This document shows, piece by piece, positions 9,671 through 20,290 of a DNA stretch of 64,000 nt. Source of the stretch: Stomoxys calcitrans (Eukaryota > Arthropoda > Insecta > Diptera > Muscidae). The notes under the pieces are model-generated. The model worked only from the letters and a program-made list of their open reading frames with translations, ran no database searches and was not told the DNA's origin. The translations under genes were made by a program, and so were the position numbers. The stretch's first letter is position 1. Every line of letters begins with the position of its first letter. The DNA is taken from NCBI RefSeq assembly GCF_963082655.1, contig NC_081553.1:60091571-60155570 (forward strand), read 5' to 3'.

Positions 9671-11698
9671 ATGATCCTATTTATAACTCAATGCTTGATT
9701 TTTGTGTTCCTGTCCCCTCACTTTTCGAGGGGATTGCCTTTGAGTGACACTGAACAGCAGATACGCTTGGAGAAATCGGAAGAAATACGAAAATATCTCA
9801 ACGAGACGGTGGAGCCTTGCAAAGATTTCTATAATTTTGCTTGTGGCAATTGGCGACAACTAAACCAAGCCAGTGAAGATGAATTCAAGAAAAGTGTGCT
9901 ATTGAATATGGAAAAAGAATATGACCTTAAATTGAAGGCGATGTTGGAAAATGAGGATTTTATAGCCCAAGATAAAATTGAAGAAAAAGTTAGAGATTTT
10001 TATAAATCATGCCAGAGGGAGCCAGTTAACAATGATGAATATCGAATGAAACTTAAGCAAATCGTTGGTGAATTTGGTAAGATGCCCTTGTTGGAGGGAA
10101 ATAACTGGCAGGAAGAAGATTTCAATTGGTGGATAACAGTGGCCAATATTTCCCAAAAATATGGTCATAACATTATGATCAGCTATGAGTTGATACCAAA
10201 CCCCAGAGATATGAGCAAATATGGCCTTATGCTGGGTCATCCAGAATTTCCTATTCCTTTACCCTTAAATAACAAAAATAAAGAGGGAAACTTTTGGCAT
10301 CATTATGTGGAATTGGTTTCGCAACATTTGAGAAGTCACTTTGGCATTGCTACCAGTTTGGCCAAAGAAACAGCCCAAGAAATTGTTGACTTTGAAAAAG
10401 TTTTGGCCAAGAGTGCCTCATTCGATAGATATGGAGCCCATCAGTATCATGTTGCAACAAAGTTAAGAAAACTGGAATGGAAATATGTTCTGCATATGGA
10501 TTTGAAAAGCTATCTGGATAATGCATTTGGGCCTTTGGACAAAGACTATGTGGTCGAGGAAAATGAGAGCTATTTCTATAATCTAGAGCGTATTAGAGAT
10601 ATCCCCAAAGAGACAATAGCCAATTATATTTTCTATAAATTGATTCGGCAGTTTGCCTTGCCACCAGAAACCAGCTGCCTTGGAGAAACCAAAAGACTTT
10701 TTGGCAATATTCTGGATAACATGTGGTACAAACGAAATAATGTAAAGGAAATGGAAAATAGTGCTTTGAAGATGTTTGAAGAACTAAAGTCGGTGTTCTT
10801 TACCGCTCTAAAATCCAAACAATATGAATGGATGAGTCCAAGTGTGCAGAAATATTTCTTGGAAACATTGGACAGCTTATCCCTGCAGGTTCTCAACTAT
10901 AATGAAACAGATTTCTCCAGAGAATATGGAGCATTAAACCTTACTAATACCGATTATATGGGAAATTTAAAAGCAATTTATTCTCTCAAAGCCCTGCAGA
11001 AAAGGGAAAAGTTTCACCAAGCTCCCACGGCTTATTATGATGCTGAAAATATGCATGCCGGCATAAATTATATACGCAATAAAAATCTCATTTTGATACC
11101 CTTGAGTATTCTACAATCTAACCGATTTCTTTCGGAGTTATATCCTTTAGCAGTCAATTATGGTCAATTGGGTACATTGTTGGCTCACGCCATACTCCAT
11201 GCCTTTGATGATGAGGCCAGGTTTCTTGATAAATCTGAAGGCGGCTATGGACGGAGGAATCGTCCCACAGCTGTACTATTTAACGACAACACCTTATGTT
11301 TCCGAAGACAATATCGTAATTTTACCTATGCTGGACATACTTTGGCTGATAGCTTGGTACAATCGGAAAATATTGCCACAAATGGTGCTGTGAGGTTGGC
11401 CTATCAAACTTACATGGAGTGGTATGAGAAAGCTGCTCGCAAGCCAACTATTTTGGATCAGGAAGAGCTACCTGATTTGAAGTATAAGAATAAGAAATTG
11501 TTCTTTGTGTCCTATGCCCAATCCTTATGTGCTGATATTCATTCAAATTATGATGGATTCGTTTTAGCATCAGAATATAATCCACCCGAGAATCAACGAG
11601 TCATTACATCCCTATCGAATATGGAGGAATTTTCTGAAGTTTTCAAGTGCCCTCAGGAAAGTCTGATGAATCCTGAGAAAAAATGTATACTGTTTTAA
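9671..11698 (+). CDS. Neprilysin-like M13 protein, predicted catalytically dead (paralogue 2)
   Basis: A single 675-residue frame, the same length as the gene at 1370 and highly similar along its whole length, so the two are tandem duplicates. Signal peptide at residues 1-22. PCKDFYNFACGNW occupies 49-61. The zinc-site region reads HAILH at 506-510 (catalytic Glu is Ala507). The third-ligand motif is ENIAT at 566-570, so the Asp of ExxxD is Thr570, and the later active-site His position is Asn637 (EYNPPENQR). It has therefore lost more catalytic residues than its sister, while Cys positions and the C-terminus CPQESLMNPEKKCILF are kept, suggesting a retained fold. The last residue is Phe rather than Trp. 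Family identity is certain; a binding, decoy or regulatory role is speculation. The open frame has no frameshifts, arguing against a pseudogene. Confidence 0.95.
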   Translation: MILFITQCLIFVFLSPHFSRGLPLSDTEQQIRLEKSEEIRKYLNETVEPCKDFYNFACGNWRQLNQASEDEFKKSVLLNMEKEYDLKLKAMLENEDFIAQDKIEEKVRDFYKSCQREPVNNDEYRMKLKQIVGEFGKMPLLEGNNWQEEDFNWWITVANISQKYGHNIMISYELIPNPRDMSKYGLMLGHPEFPIPLPLNNKNKEGNFWHHYVELVSQHLRSHFGIATSLAKETAQEIVDFEKVLAKSASFDRYGAHQYHVATKLRKLEWKYVLHMDLKSYLDNAFGPLDKDYVVEENESYFYNLERIRDIPKETIANYIFYKLIRQFALPPETSCLGETKRLFGNILDNMWYKRNNVKEMENSALKMFEELKSVFFTALKSKQYEWMSPSVQKYFLETLDSLSLQVLNYNETDFSREYGALNLTNTDYMGNLKAIYSLKALQKREKFHQAPTAYYDAENMHAGINYIRNKNLILIPLSILQSNRFLSELYPLAVNYGQLGTLLAHAILHAFDDEARFLDKSEGGYGRRNRPTAVLFNDNTLCFRRQYRNFTYAGHTLADSLVQSENIATNGAVRLAYQTYMEWYEKAARKPTILDQEELPDLKYKNKKLFFVSYAQSLCADIHSNYDGFVLASEYNPPENQRVITSLSNMEEFSEVFKCPQESLMNPEKKCILF

Positions 11699-11712
11699 AG
11701 TCGTGGATGACT

Positions 11713-11742
11713 AATAAATTGCTGATTTGAACTTCAAATAAA
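11713..11742 (+). terminator. Two polyadenylation signals of the second M13 gene
   Basis: AATAAA occurs at 11713-11718 and again at 11737-11742, within 50 bp of the stop codon. A family A HINE begins about 50 bp further on. Confidence 0.6.
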
Positions 11743-11788
11743 TAGATTTAGCAAAATTTTTTTTATTTCTTTAATTCCAGTCTTATAG

Positions 11789-14072
11789 TAAAAACGTGTA
11801 AAGTTCGGTCGTGTCGAACTTTGGATACCAAGCACCAAGGATAAATTAATCATCCTTTTTTATAACAACTGCACTACCATATCCATAGTAATATGCAATT
11901 GGGGGCTGGTCTGGATCATAGTTTACTCAGGTCCCGAGAACTCTTTTACAAGTCACAGTTTCAGCGAAATCGGACCACAAATCCGTTTCTTATGGGTTTA
12001 AGACTCTTAATTGGAAGATCGGTCTATATGGCAGCTATATTGAAATCTGGACTGATCTGGGCAAAATTGAAGGGGGATATCCCAAATTTCGGCGAAATCG
12101 GACAATAAATACGCCTTTTATGGGCCCAAGATATTAAATCGAGAGATCGATCTATATGGCAGCTATATCCTAATCTAGAGCGATCCGGGCCAAATTGAAG
12201 GAGGATGTCGAATGCCCTAACACAACTCACTGTCCCAAATTTCGGCAAAATCGGACAATAAATGCGACTTTAATGAGTTCAAGACATAAAATCGAGAGAT
12301 CGGTCTATATGGCAGCTATATCCAAATCTGAACCGATCTAAGCCAAATTGAGGAAGGATATTAAAGGTCCTAACACAACTCAATATCCCAAATTTTGGCA
12401 AAATCGGACAATAAATGCGCATTTTATGGGTCCAAGACCCTAAATCGAGAGATCGGTCTATATGACAGCTATATCCTAATCTAGAGCGATCCGGGCCAAA
12501 TTGAAGGAGGATGTCGAATGCCCTAACACAACTCACTGTCCCAAATTTTGGCAAAATCGGGCTCAAAATGGGCCTTTTATGGGCCCAAGACCTTTAATCG
12601 AGAGATCGGTCTATATGGCAGCTATATCCAAATCCGAACCGATCTAAGCCAAATTGAAGAAGGATGTTGAGGGGCCTAAGACAACTCACTGTCCCAAATT
12701 TTGGCAAAATCGGACAATAAATGCGCCTTTTATGGGTCCAAGACCCTAAATCGAGAGATCCGTCTATATGACAGCTATATCCTAATCTAGAGCGATCCGG
12801 GCCAAATTGAAGGAGGATGTCGAATGCCCTAACACAACTCACAGTCCCAAATTTTGGCAAAATCGGGCACAAAATGGGCCTTTTATGGGCCCAAGACCTT
12901 TAATCGAGAGATCGGTCTATATGGCAGCTATATCCAAATCTGAACCGATCTAAGCCAAATTGAAGAAGGATGTTGAGAGGCCTAAGACAACTCACTGTCC
13001 GAAATATTGGCGAAATCGGACAATAAATGCGCCTTAAATGTGCCAAAATTTTTAAATCGAGAGATCGGTCTATATGGCAGCTATATCTTAATCTTAACCG
13101 ATCTGGGCCAAATTGAAGAAGAATGTCGAAGGGCCTAACGCAACTCACTGTCCCAAATTTTGGCGAAATCGGAAAAAAAATGCGCCTTTTATGGGCCCAA
13201 GATATTAAATCGAGAAATCGGTCTATATGGTAGCTATATCCAAATCTGAACCGATCTATGCCAAATTGAGGAAGGATATTGAAGGTCCTAACACAACTTA
13301 ATATCCCACATTTTGCCAAAATCAGACAATAAATGCGCCTTTTATGGGTCCAAGACCCTAAATCGAGAGATCGGTCTATATGACAGCTATATCCTAATCT
13401 AGCGCGATCTGGGCCAAACTGAAGGAGGATGTCGAATGCCCTAACACAACTCACTGTCCCAAATTTTGGCAAAATCGGGCACAAAATGGGCCTATTATGG
13501 GCCCAAGACCTTTAATCGAGAGATCGGTTTTTATGGCAGCTATATCCAAATCTGGACCGATCTGGGCCAAATTGAAGAAGGATGTCGAACAACATAACAC
13601 AACTCACTCTCCCGAATTTCGGCAAAATCGGATAATAAATGCGCCTTTTATGGCCTCAAAAGCTAAAATCGAGACATCGGTCCATATGGCAGCTATATCC
13701 AAATCTGAACCGATCGGGGCCAAATCAAAGAATGATGCAGAAGGGCCTAATACAACTCACTGTTCCAAATTTCAGCGAAATCGGGTAATAAATGTGGCTT
13801 TTATGGGCCTAAGACCTTAAATCGGCGGATCGGTCTATTTGGGGGCTATATCAAGATAAAGGCCGATATAGCCCATCTTCGAACTTACATTGCCTATGAA
13901 CAGAAAAAGAGTCTGTGCAAAGTTTCAGCTCAATATCTCTATTTTTAAAAACTTTAGCGCGATTTCAACAGACGGATGGACAAACGGACGGACGGACGGA
14001 CGGACGGACTTTGCCAGATCGTCTTAGAGTGACAAAATGAATATACCCCCCTCCTTCGGTGGTGGGTATAAA
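11789..14072 (+). mobile_element. HINE/DINE-1-like element, family A (A2), long monomer array
   Basis: The left end is AGTAAAAACGTGTAAAGTTCGG with a partly decayed hairpin; the right end is CATCTTCGAACTTAC, a (GGAC)n tract at 13985-14010 and CCTTCGGTGGTGGGTATAA. The GACCCTATAAAG core found in most copies is deleted here. The middle holds about twelve monomers at near-exact 153-bp spacing (GATCG landmarks at 12145, 12298, 12451, 12604, 12757). Alternate monomers differ consistently, so amplification may have used two-monomer blocks. Because 153 is a multiple of three, long spurious frames run through the array on both strands. Confidence 0.85.
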
Positions 14073-14084
14073 AACTTTGTCTAT

Positions 14085-14340
14085 TGCACACCAAGACCGC
14101 CTGTGATCTTAATATCCTTAAAAATGTTCACACTGGAAGTTCACGCATTAACACTGTACGACCTCCCTCCGCGATTGGTCGGATATCAGCCTGCAGGACC
14201 TGAACCCTCAGTGTTCACCCCTAGGCCCACTCTGTCCAGTGGCTTTGATCCATCTGCGTAGTTGGAACTTTGAGATGGTACTCGTACCAGAGTCCCACCA
14301 ATCTAAGAACTTGCCAATGGCAGCAGTGCTTCGCTACTAT
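14085..14340 (-). pseudogene. RNase H fragment of a non-LTR retrotransposon
   Basis: The reverse strand around 14215-14270 reads ...NYADGSKPLDRVGLG.., matching the YADGSK catalytic-Asp motif of the better copy at 59.9 kb, and the part at 14100-14170 matches its NIFTDSK region. It is the same family as 21390-22520 and 59085-63125. Only a few hundred bases remain and the frame is broken. Confidence 0.55.
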
Positions 14341-15865
14341 GCTACTCCTTACAAAATGGAAGTCAGTAGTTAAAGATGTAATGCAGGACGGTTCAAGGAC
14401 TTTGTTTTGCCAAGCTAAAACCGATCAAGTAACACTTTTTTGGCTTTCTACATCTTCGATACTATTGACAAAGTGTTTGCTTGCCAGTATAGCCGGAAGC
14501 ATTTGCGTGGGTCTAGTTTTAAATTTAATTTATAATTTATTTATATTATGTCCCCCATGTCATCTCAAAGAAAAAAAAAAAACACAACAAAATCACTTGA
14601 ATTTGAATTTCGTCTTGGCCACTCAACTGCCTACTCACTGGTCCTTAAAAGTTAGATGACATGATTTAAGGCTCTGTTTAATATGTCACAACTCTTTGCC
14701 TTATCCCCTCAACACTTTGTGTATAAATATGACTAGAAGGGGGTCCTTGCTACAGAGCAACAGCGTTTCCATTGGCAACAGTTTAAGAAAATCTTTGCCA
14801 ATTAACTTCAAGTCCTTTAGCATTGGCCAATTATTTTGGAATATTTCTTAGAACCATCAGTAGGAGGGAGTAGCTGGCTGGTGGCAATAGACATAGTAAA
14901 GGAATGGGAGCAATAAATAAAATTACACGATGGAGGATAGAAAAGCGCTAAATCAAATAGAAAAACATTTGTCAAAATCCACAAAAAAACAAGAGACATG
15001 TGAACAAATCCGAAATTTCAAATGAACTATGAAACAAAGTTGAGCAGTGAAATGAACTATGGCCGCGTCATTGATTAAGAACGAAGACGCTTAGCTCCCG
15101 CGCATAGCTGAGTCCTGGCATTTCCTTTTGCTTCTCATCATTGGCACTAAATCTCATTCCAAAGTAAACGAACGAAATACGTAGTCCGCGACACCATTCG
15201 CCAGGGAAAGACAATGCGCGACATGATGACATACGCTTTCTTAATTCCACAGGGTGGCCTCAAACGGAAACAAGAGGGACAATGGGGATAGAACATTAGC
15301 GGAAACGGAAACTTGTTTGGGGGGCGCGAGAGCCAAGCAAACTTTTTTCTACCACCCCTTGGGGATATGGATATGGTAAATGACGGTAGAGGGATTAGAC
15401 TCAAGCTTGCTGGAAGAAATTGAGGGAACAGCACATTCTACAGACAAGGAACATTGTTTTAAGTTATTGTATCCTTTCTTTCCCCCCCCTCATCCCTTCT
15501 TCTAGGTGGCATTGAATGAAGCATTAGCAGAATACACAGCAAAATAAATAAAAGTTCTTCATTAATACTGATCGATGAGCATAAATCCTTTTTTTTGAGA
15601 ACAAAGTGTTTTAGTTTCTGCGTCACTTTAGTGACTATGCCTGGAGGGGGAGGGGATTGCTTGTTAAATGTGCTAAAGGGAGAGATTGCAATTGATTTTT
15701 GTTAGTTTATTTTGAGTATGATTAAACAAATACAAAGGAGCCCAATGATAAGGGTTTGTCCTAAAACAAAAGCGAATAGTTTTGAGAAGCGAACAGACAT
15801 TGGACAGTGATTCGATAAGGAAAGTATAGAAATAATTTTCCGTGCTATATTCTCTAAAAAAAATT
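14341..15865. other. Spacer with no supported gene
   Basis: Apparently unique AT-rich DNA with a poly-A run near 14570 and poly-T/poly-C tracts near 15480 and 15590. Short open frames exist on both strands but none carries a recognisable domain or is supported by a promoter or polyadenylation signal. I see nothing to annotate. Confidence 0.5.
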
Positions 15866-17596
15866 CAGTGCAATTTCAGTGAAAGTCCGATTCGGAGCTC
15901 AAGAAGCAAAATCGGGAGATCGGTTTATATGGGTGTTGTGTCAAGCTATAGATCGATTGAGACCATATTGCAACCTATGTTGAAGGCCATGGGAGAAGCC
16001 GTTGTACAAAATTTGTGCCAAATAGGATGAGAATTGCGCTCTCTAGAGGCTCAAGAAGTCAAGACCCAAAATCGGTTTATATGACAACGATATTAGGTTA
16101 TGGACCAATTTGGACCATATTTCGCACAGTTGTTGGAAGTGATATCAAAACACTACGTACAAAATTTCAGTTAAATCGGTTGCGTTGCGCCCTCTAGAGG
16201 CTCAAGAAGTCAAGACCCAAGATCGGTTTATATGGCAGCTATATTAAAACATGGACCGATTTGAACCATACTTAGCACAATTGTTGGAAGTGATATCAAA
16301 ACACTATGTGTTAAATTTCAGTTAAATCGGACAAGAATTGCGCCCTCTAGAGGCTCAAGAAGTCAAGACCCAAAATCGGTTTCTATGGCAGCCATATCAG
16401 GTTATGGACCGATTTGGACCATACTTAACACAATTGTTGGAAATAATACAAAAACACCACGTGGAACATTTCAGTAAAATCGGACTAGAATTGCGCCCTC
16501 TAGAGGCTCAAGAAGTCAAGACCCAAGATCGGTTTATATGGCAGCTATATCAGGTGATGGACTGATACAGACCATGTTTCGCACAGTTGTTGGAAGTGAC
16601 ATCAAAACACCACGCACAAAATTTCAGTCAAATCGAACGAGAATTGCGCCCTCTAGAGGCTCAAGAAGTCAAGACCCAAGATCGGTTTATATGGCAGCTA
16701 TATCAGGTTATAGACCGATTTGAACCTAACTTAGAACAGTTGTTGAAAGTGATACCAAAACACCATGTGCAACATTTCAGTCAAATCGGACGAGAATTGC
16801 GCCCTCTAGAGGCTCAAGAAGTCAAGACCCAAGATCGGTTTATATGGCAGCTATATCAGGTTATGGACCGATTTAGACCACACTACGCACAGTTGTTGGA
16901 AGTGAGATCAAAACACTATGTGCCAAATTGGATGAGAATTGCGCCCTCTAGAGGCTCAAGAAGTCAAGACCCAAGATCGGTTTATACGGTAGCTAAATCA
17001 GGTTATAGACCGATTTGGACCATACTTCGCACAGTTGGTGGAAGTGATATCAAAACACTATGTGCAAAACTTCAGTCAAATTCGATGAGAATTGCGCCTT
17101 CTAGAGGCTCAAGAAGTCAAGACCCAAGATCGGTTTATATGGCAACTATATCAGGTTATGGACCGATTTTAACCTAACCCTATGGACCTTAGCACAGTTG
17201 TTGGAAGTGATATTAAAACACTATGTGCAAAATTTCAGTTAAATCGGACGACAATTGCGCCCTCTAGAGGCTCAAGAAGTCAAGTCTCAAAATCGGTTTA
17301 TATGGCAGCTATATCAAAACATGGACCGATTTGGCCCATTTACAATCCCAAGCTACCTACCCTATAAAGAAGTATTTGTGCAAAATTTCAAGCGGCTAGC
17401 TCTACTCCTTCAAAAGTTAGCGTGCTTTCGACAGACAGATGGACGGACGGACGGACGGACATGGCTAGTTCGACTTAAAATGTCACGACGATCAAGAATA
17501 TATATACTTTATGGGGTCTAAGACGCATGTTTCGAGGTGTTACAAATGACAGAATGACGAAATCAGTATATCCCCATCCTATGGTGGAGGGTATAA
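15866..17596 (+). mobile_element. HINE-like element, family B (B1), hairpin end missing
   Basis: Nine to ten tandem monomers marked by CTCTAGAGGCTCAAGAAGTC at 16041, 16192, 16345, 16498, 16651, 16804, 16946, 17099 and 17262: mostly 153-bp spacing, with one 142 and one 163. Each carries TATATGGCAGCTATATCAGG and ACAGTTGTTGGAAGTGATA. The right end has (GGAC)n, GGCTAGTTCGACTTAAAATG, ATATATACTTTATGGGGTCT and CCATCCTATGGTGGAGGGTA, homologous in layout to family A. The 5' hairpin end is absent. Confidence 0.8.
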
Positions 17597-17840
17597 TAAG
17601 TCTGCCATTTAGGAACGGATAGAGATATCTTCATGAAAATGGTTATAGCTGAGGTATTATTAAGTTTATGTGCAAAATTTCAGGGCCCTAGAAGTCCTAG
17701 GGCCCCATAAGTGGGCTTTCAAAGTTGGTCACCACGGCCCTACAAGATTTTGTTCGGGCTTTCAAAAGCGTTTTTATGGTCCGATTTTCAAAACCTAAAC
17801 CCCTTAAAATTGGTTTATTTGACGATCATGACACTATGGG

Positions 17841-18145
17841 GGCCGCCGTAGCGCAGCATGTCGGCATATGACGCTGAACGCCTGGGTTCGAATCCTGGGG
17901 AGACCATCGGAAAAAATTTTCAGCGGTGGTTTTCCCCTCTTAATGCTGGCAACATTTGTGAGGTACTATGCCATGTAAAACTTCTCTCCAAAGAGTTGTC
18001 GCACTGCGACACGCCGTTCGGACTCGGCTATAAAAAGGAGGCCCCTTATCATTGAGCCTAAACTTGAATCGGACTGCACTCATTGATATGTGAGAAGTTT
18101 GCCCCTGTTCCTTAATAGAATGTTCATGGGCAAAATTTGCATTTG
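17841..18145 (+). mobile_element. Complete tRNA-derived SINE with 14-bp TSD
   Basis: 305 bp: tRNA-like head with A-box-like TAGCGCAG and B box GGTTCGAATCC, then TTTCAGCGGTGGTTTTCCCC, CACGCCGTTCGGACTCGGC, AAAAAGGAGGCCCCTTATC, a GGACTGCACTCATTGATATG block and the CCTGTTCCTTA...ATGTTCATGGGCAAAATTTG tail. It interrupts composite repeat C. Flanks are CATGACACTATGGG (17827-17840) and CATGACAATATGGG (18146-18159), a 14-bp target duplication with one later change. Confidence 0.9.
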
Positions 18146-20014
18146 CATGACAATATGGGACTTAAATGAAAGGTATTCGGGAGTAGATTACGAATATGGT
18201 CAGGAAGTAGGAATAGGATTTTTAATTTATTGATAACGGAAGGGGGCGCACACTCCACCGTTACCCCAAAAATAACACTCAAAATCAAAAGAGGACCGAT
18301 CAGGACAATATGGGTATCAAATGAAAAGTATGCGGGAGTAGATAACCAATCTGGCATAAAAATTCATGTCGAAGTATGGGGGGTCACCCCATCCCCACAA
18401 AAATGCCCAAAATGGGCACATTAGCCAATCACGGATATATGGGACTCGGTTTGTTTGTTCCGTATAGACTGAAAAACGGCAGAACAGATTTGCTCGAAAT
18501 TTTAGCATATTGTGTAGATTGGTATGGAAATAAACATAGGCTATATAATTTGTCGGTATCGAAAGGGGGACGGACCCTCCCCTTTATGCCAAAAACACAA
18601 CCCAAAATCAAAAGTAGGTCGATCGCGACAATATAGGTATCAAATGAAAGGTATTCAAGAGTAGAGTACGAATTTCATAAAAAAATGTTGGGTCCAAGTA
18701 CCAGGGGGCCGCCCAAGCCTCAAAACCCCTTAAAATAGGTTTATTTGACGATCATGACAATATGGGACTTAAATGAAAGGTATATTAAATGAAAAGTAGA
18801 TTACGAATATGGACACGAAGTAGGAATAAGCGTTATAATTTGTTGATAACGGAAGGGGGAGGGGCCTCTCCCGTTACCCCAAAAACACCAGAGGACCGAT
18901 AAGGACAATATGGACAATCAAATGAAAGGTATTGGAGAGTAGAATACGAGTATTTTATTAAAATTTGAGTCTAAGTACCCATCGGGCCGCCCCAAACCCA
19001 AAACTCCCCCAAACGGACATATTGGACGTTCATTTTAATATGGGACTCAAATGAAATATATTCGGGAGTAGATTTTGAATCCGACATACAAAATCAGATC
19101 GAAGTATAGGGCGTCACGCCACCCCTCAAAAACGCCATTAGACCCATTATGACTGTGTGATACTTGGCTGAACCGATTTTCTTAAAATTTTCATAGATTG
19201 TGTATGTTTGTCTGGGAGGAAACATAGGCTATATAATTTTTAGATATCGAATGGAGGCGAACCCTCCCCTTTATCGCAAAAACGCCACCCATATCCGAAA
19301 GTGGTCCGATGGGCACAATAAGGGTATCAAATGAAAAGTATTAAAGACCAGAAAACGAATATGGTATTAAAATTTGGGTCCAAGTACCCAGCGGGCTATC
19401 CCCTCCAACCCCAAAACTCCTCTAAACAGATATATTCGAATTTCATGTGAATATGGGACTCAAATGAAAAGTATTAGGCAGTAGATCACAAATATGGCAT
19501 AAAACATTAGGTCCAAGTAATGGGAGGTCGCCCACCCCCTAAAAAAACCCCCAAATGGGCATATTAGCCGACCATGGTTATATGGGCCTCAAATGAAAGG
19601 TATTAGGGAGTAGATTACGAATATGACATTAAAATTTGCGTTCAAGTCTAGGTGGCTTTTTTCCTCCTAAAGATACGTCAAATGGGTTATTTGACCTATT
19701 ATGACAATATGGGACTTAAATGAAAGGTATTTGAGAATAGAAAACGAATTTGATATCCAAATTTTTGCGACAAGTGTTTTGGGGTACACCCTAAAGCACC
19801 CCCTAAAGTAAAAGAATTTGATATCTATTTTCAGTAAAAAAGTGCCGGTGGCCACCCCAGTCTCAAAAAAAAACCCTCCAAACGATTCATATTTACCGGC
19901 CATGGCAATATGGGGCTCAAATTAAAAGGATTTGGAAGTGCAGCACTAATTTGATTTCCATATTTGAGCCGAAATGTCTGAGGTGCCATTCCTCCCCTAA
20001 TGAGAACATTACCC

Positions 20015-20262
20015 TGAGGACGAACATTACTACCAGGAACCGAGCAGGGGCAATCTTCTCACACATCAATGATTGCTTTACGATTCAAGTTTAAACTCGA
20101 TGATAAGGGACCTTTCTTTGGGGAACATTTTTTAAATGACCATGTATGGCATTGTACCTCGCAAATGTCGCCAACATTAAGAGGGGATAAACACCGCTTT
20201 GTTCGATGTTCTTGCCAGGATTCGAACGCGTTCTGCGTCATAGGCTACAATGGCAAGAATTC
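20015..20262 (-). mobile_element. SINE-like segment of composite repeat C, copy 2
   Basis: Reverse-oriented SINE body including a B-box-like CAGGATTCGAACGCG near 20217 and the CACATCAATGA tail block near 20062. Its position relative to the repeat C units mirrors 3570-3830. Parts of the middle (GGCGCCGTTCG) are missing. Confidence 0.65.
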
Positions 20263-20290
20263 GATGTCCCGGTTCGGCTAGTTTTCTCTA

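Larger units (their letters stand above)
17597..20290 (-). mobile_element. Long composite repeat C, copy 2 (inverted)
   Basis: Reverse-oriented counterpart of 3490-6044. It shares, in reversed order, the CCCATATTGTC/TTTCATTTGA units, GGGGTGACCCC, GGGGGCGCACACTCC/GGAGGGTCCG blocks, the TATTTGACCTATTATGAC block near 19690, a SINE-like segment at 20015-20262 and finally CCCGGTTCGGCTAGT at the right edge, the complement of the left edge of copy 1. A further SINE is inserted at 17841-18145. No coding capacity. Confidence 0.75.

Noticed and set aside
12024..13820. Several open frames of 74-194 codons on both strands in the HINE at 11.8-14.1 kb
   Set aside because: They come from tandem monomers of 153 bp (a multiple of three) and are periodic with 51 codons; treated as repeat DNA, not genes.
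17841..17915. Possible functional tRNA gene (GGTTCGAATCC B box and TAGCGCAG A box)
   Set aside because: It cannot fold into a full cloverleaf with a paired acceptor stem, is followed by a SINE body, and is flanked by target duplications. It is a SINE head.
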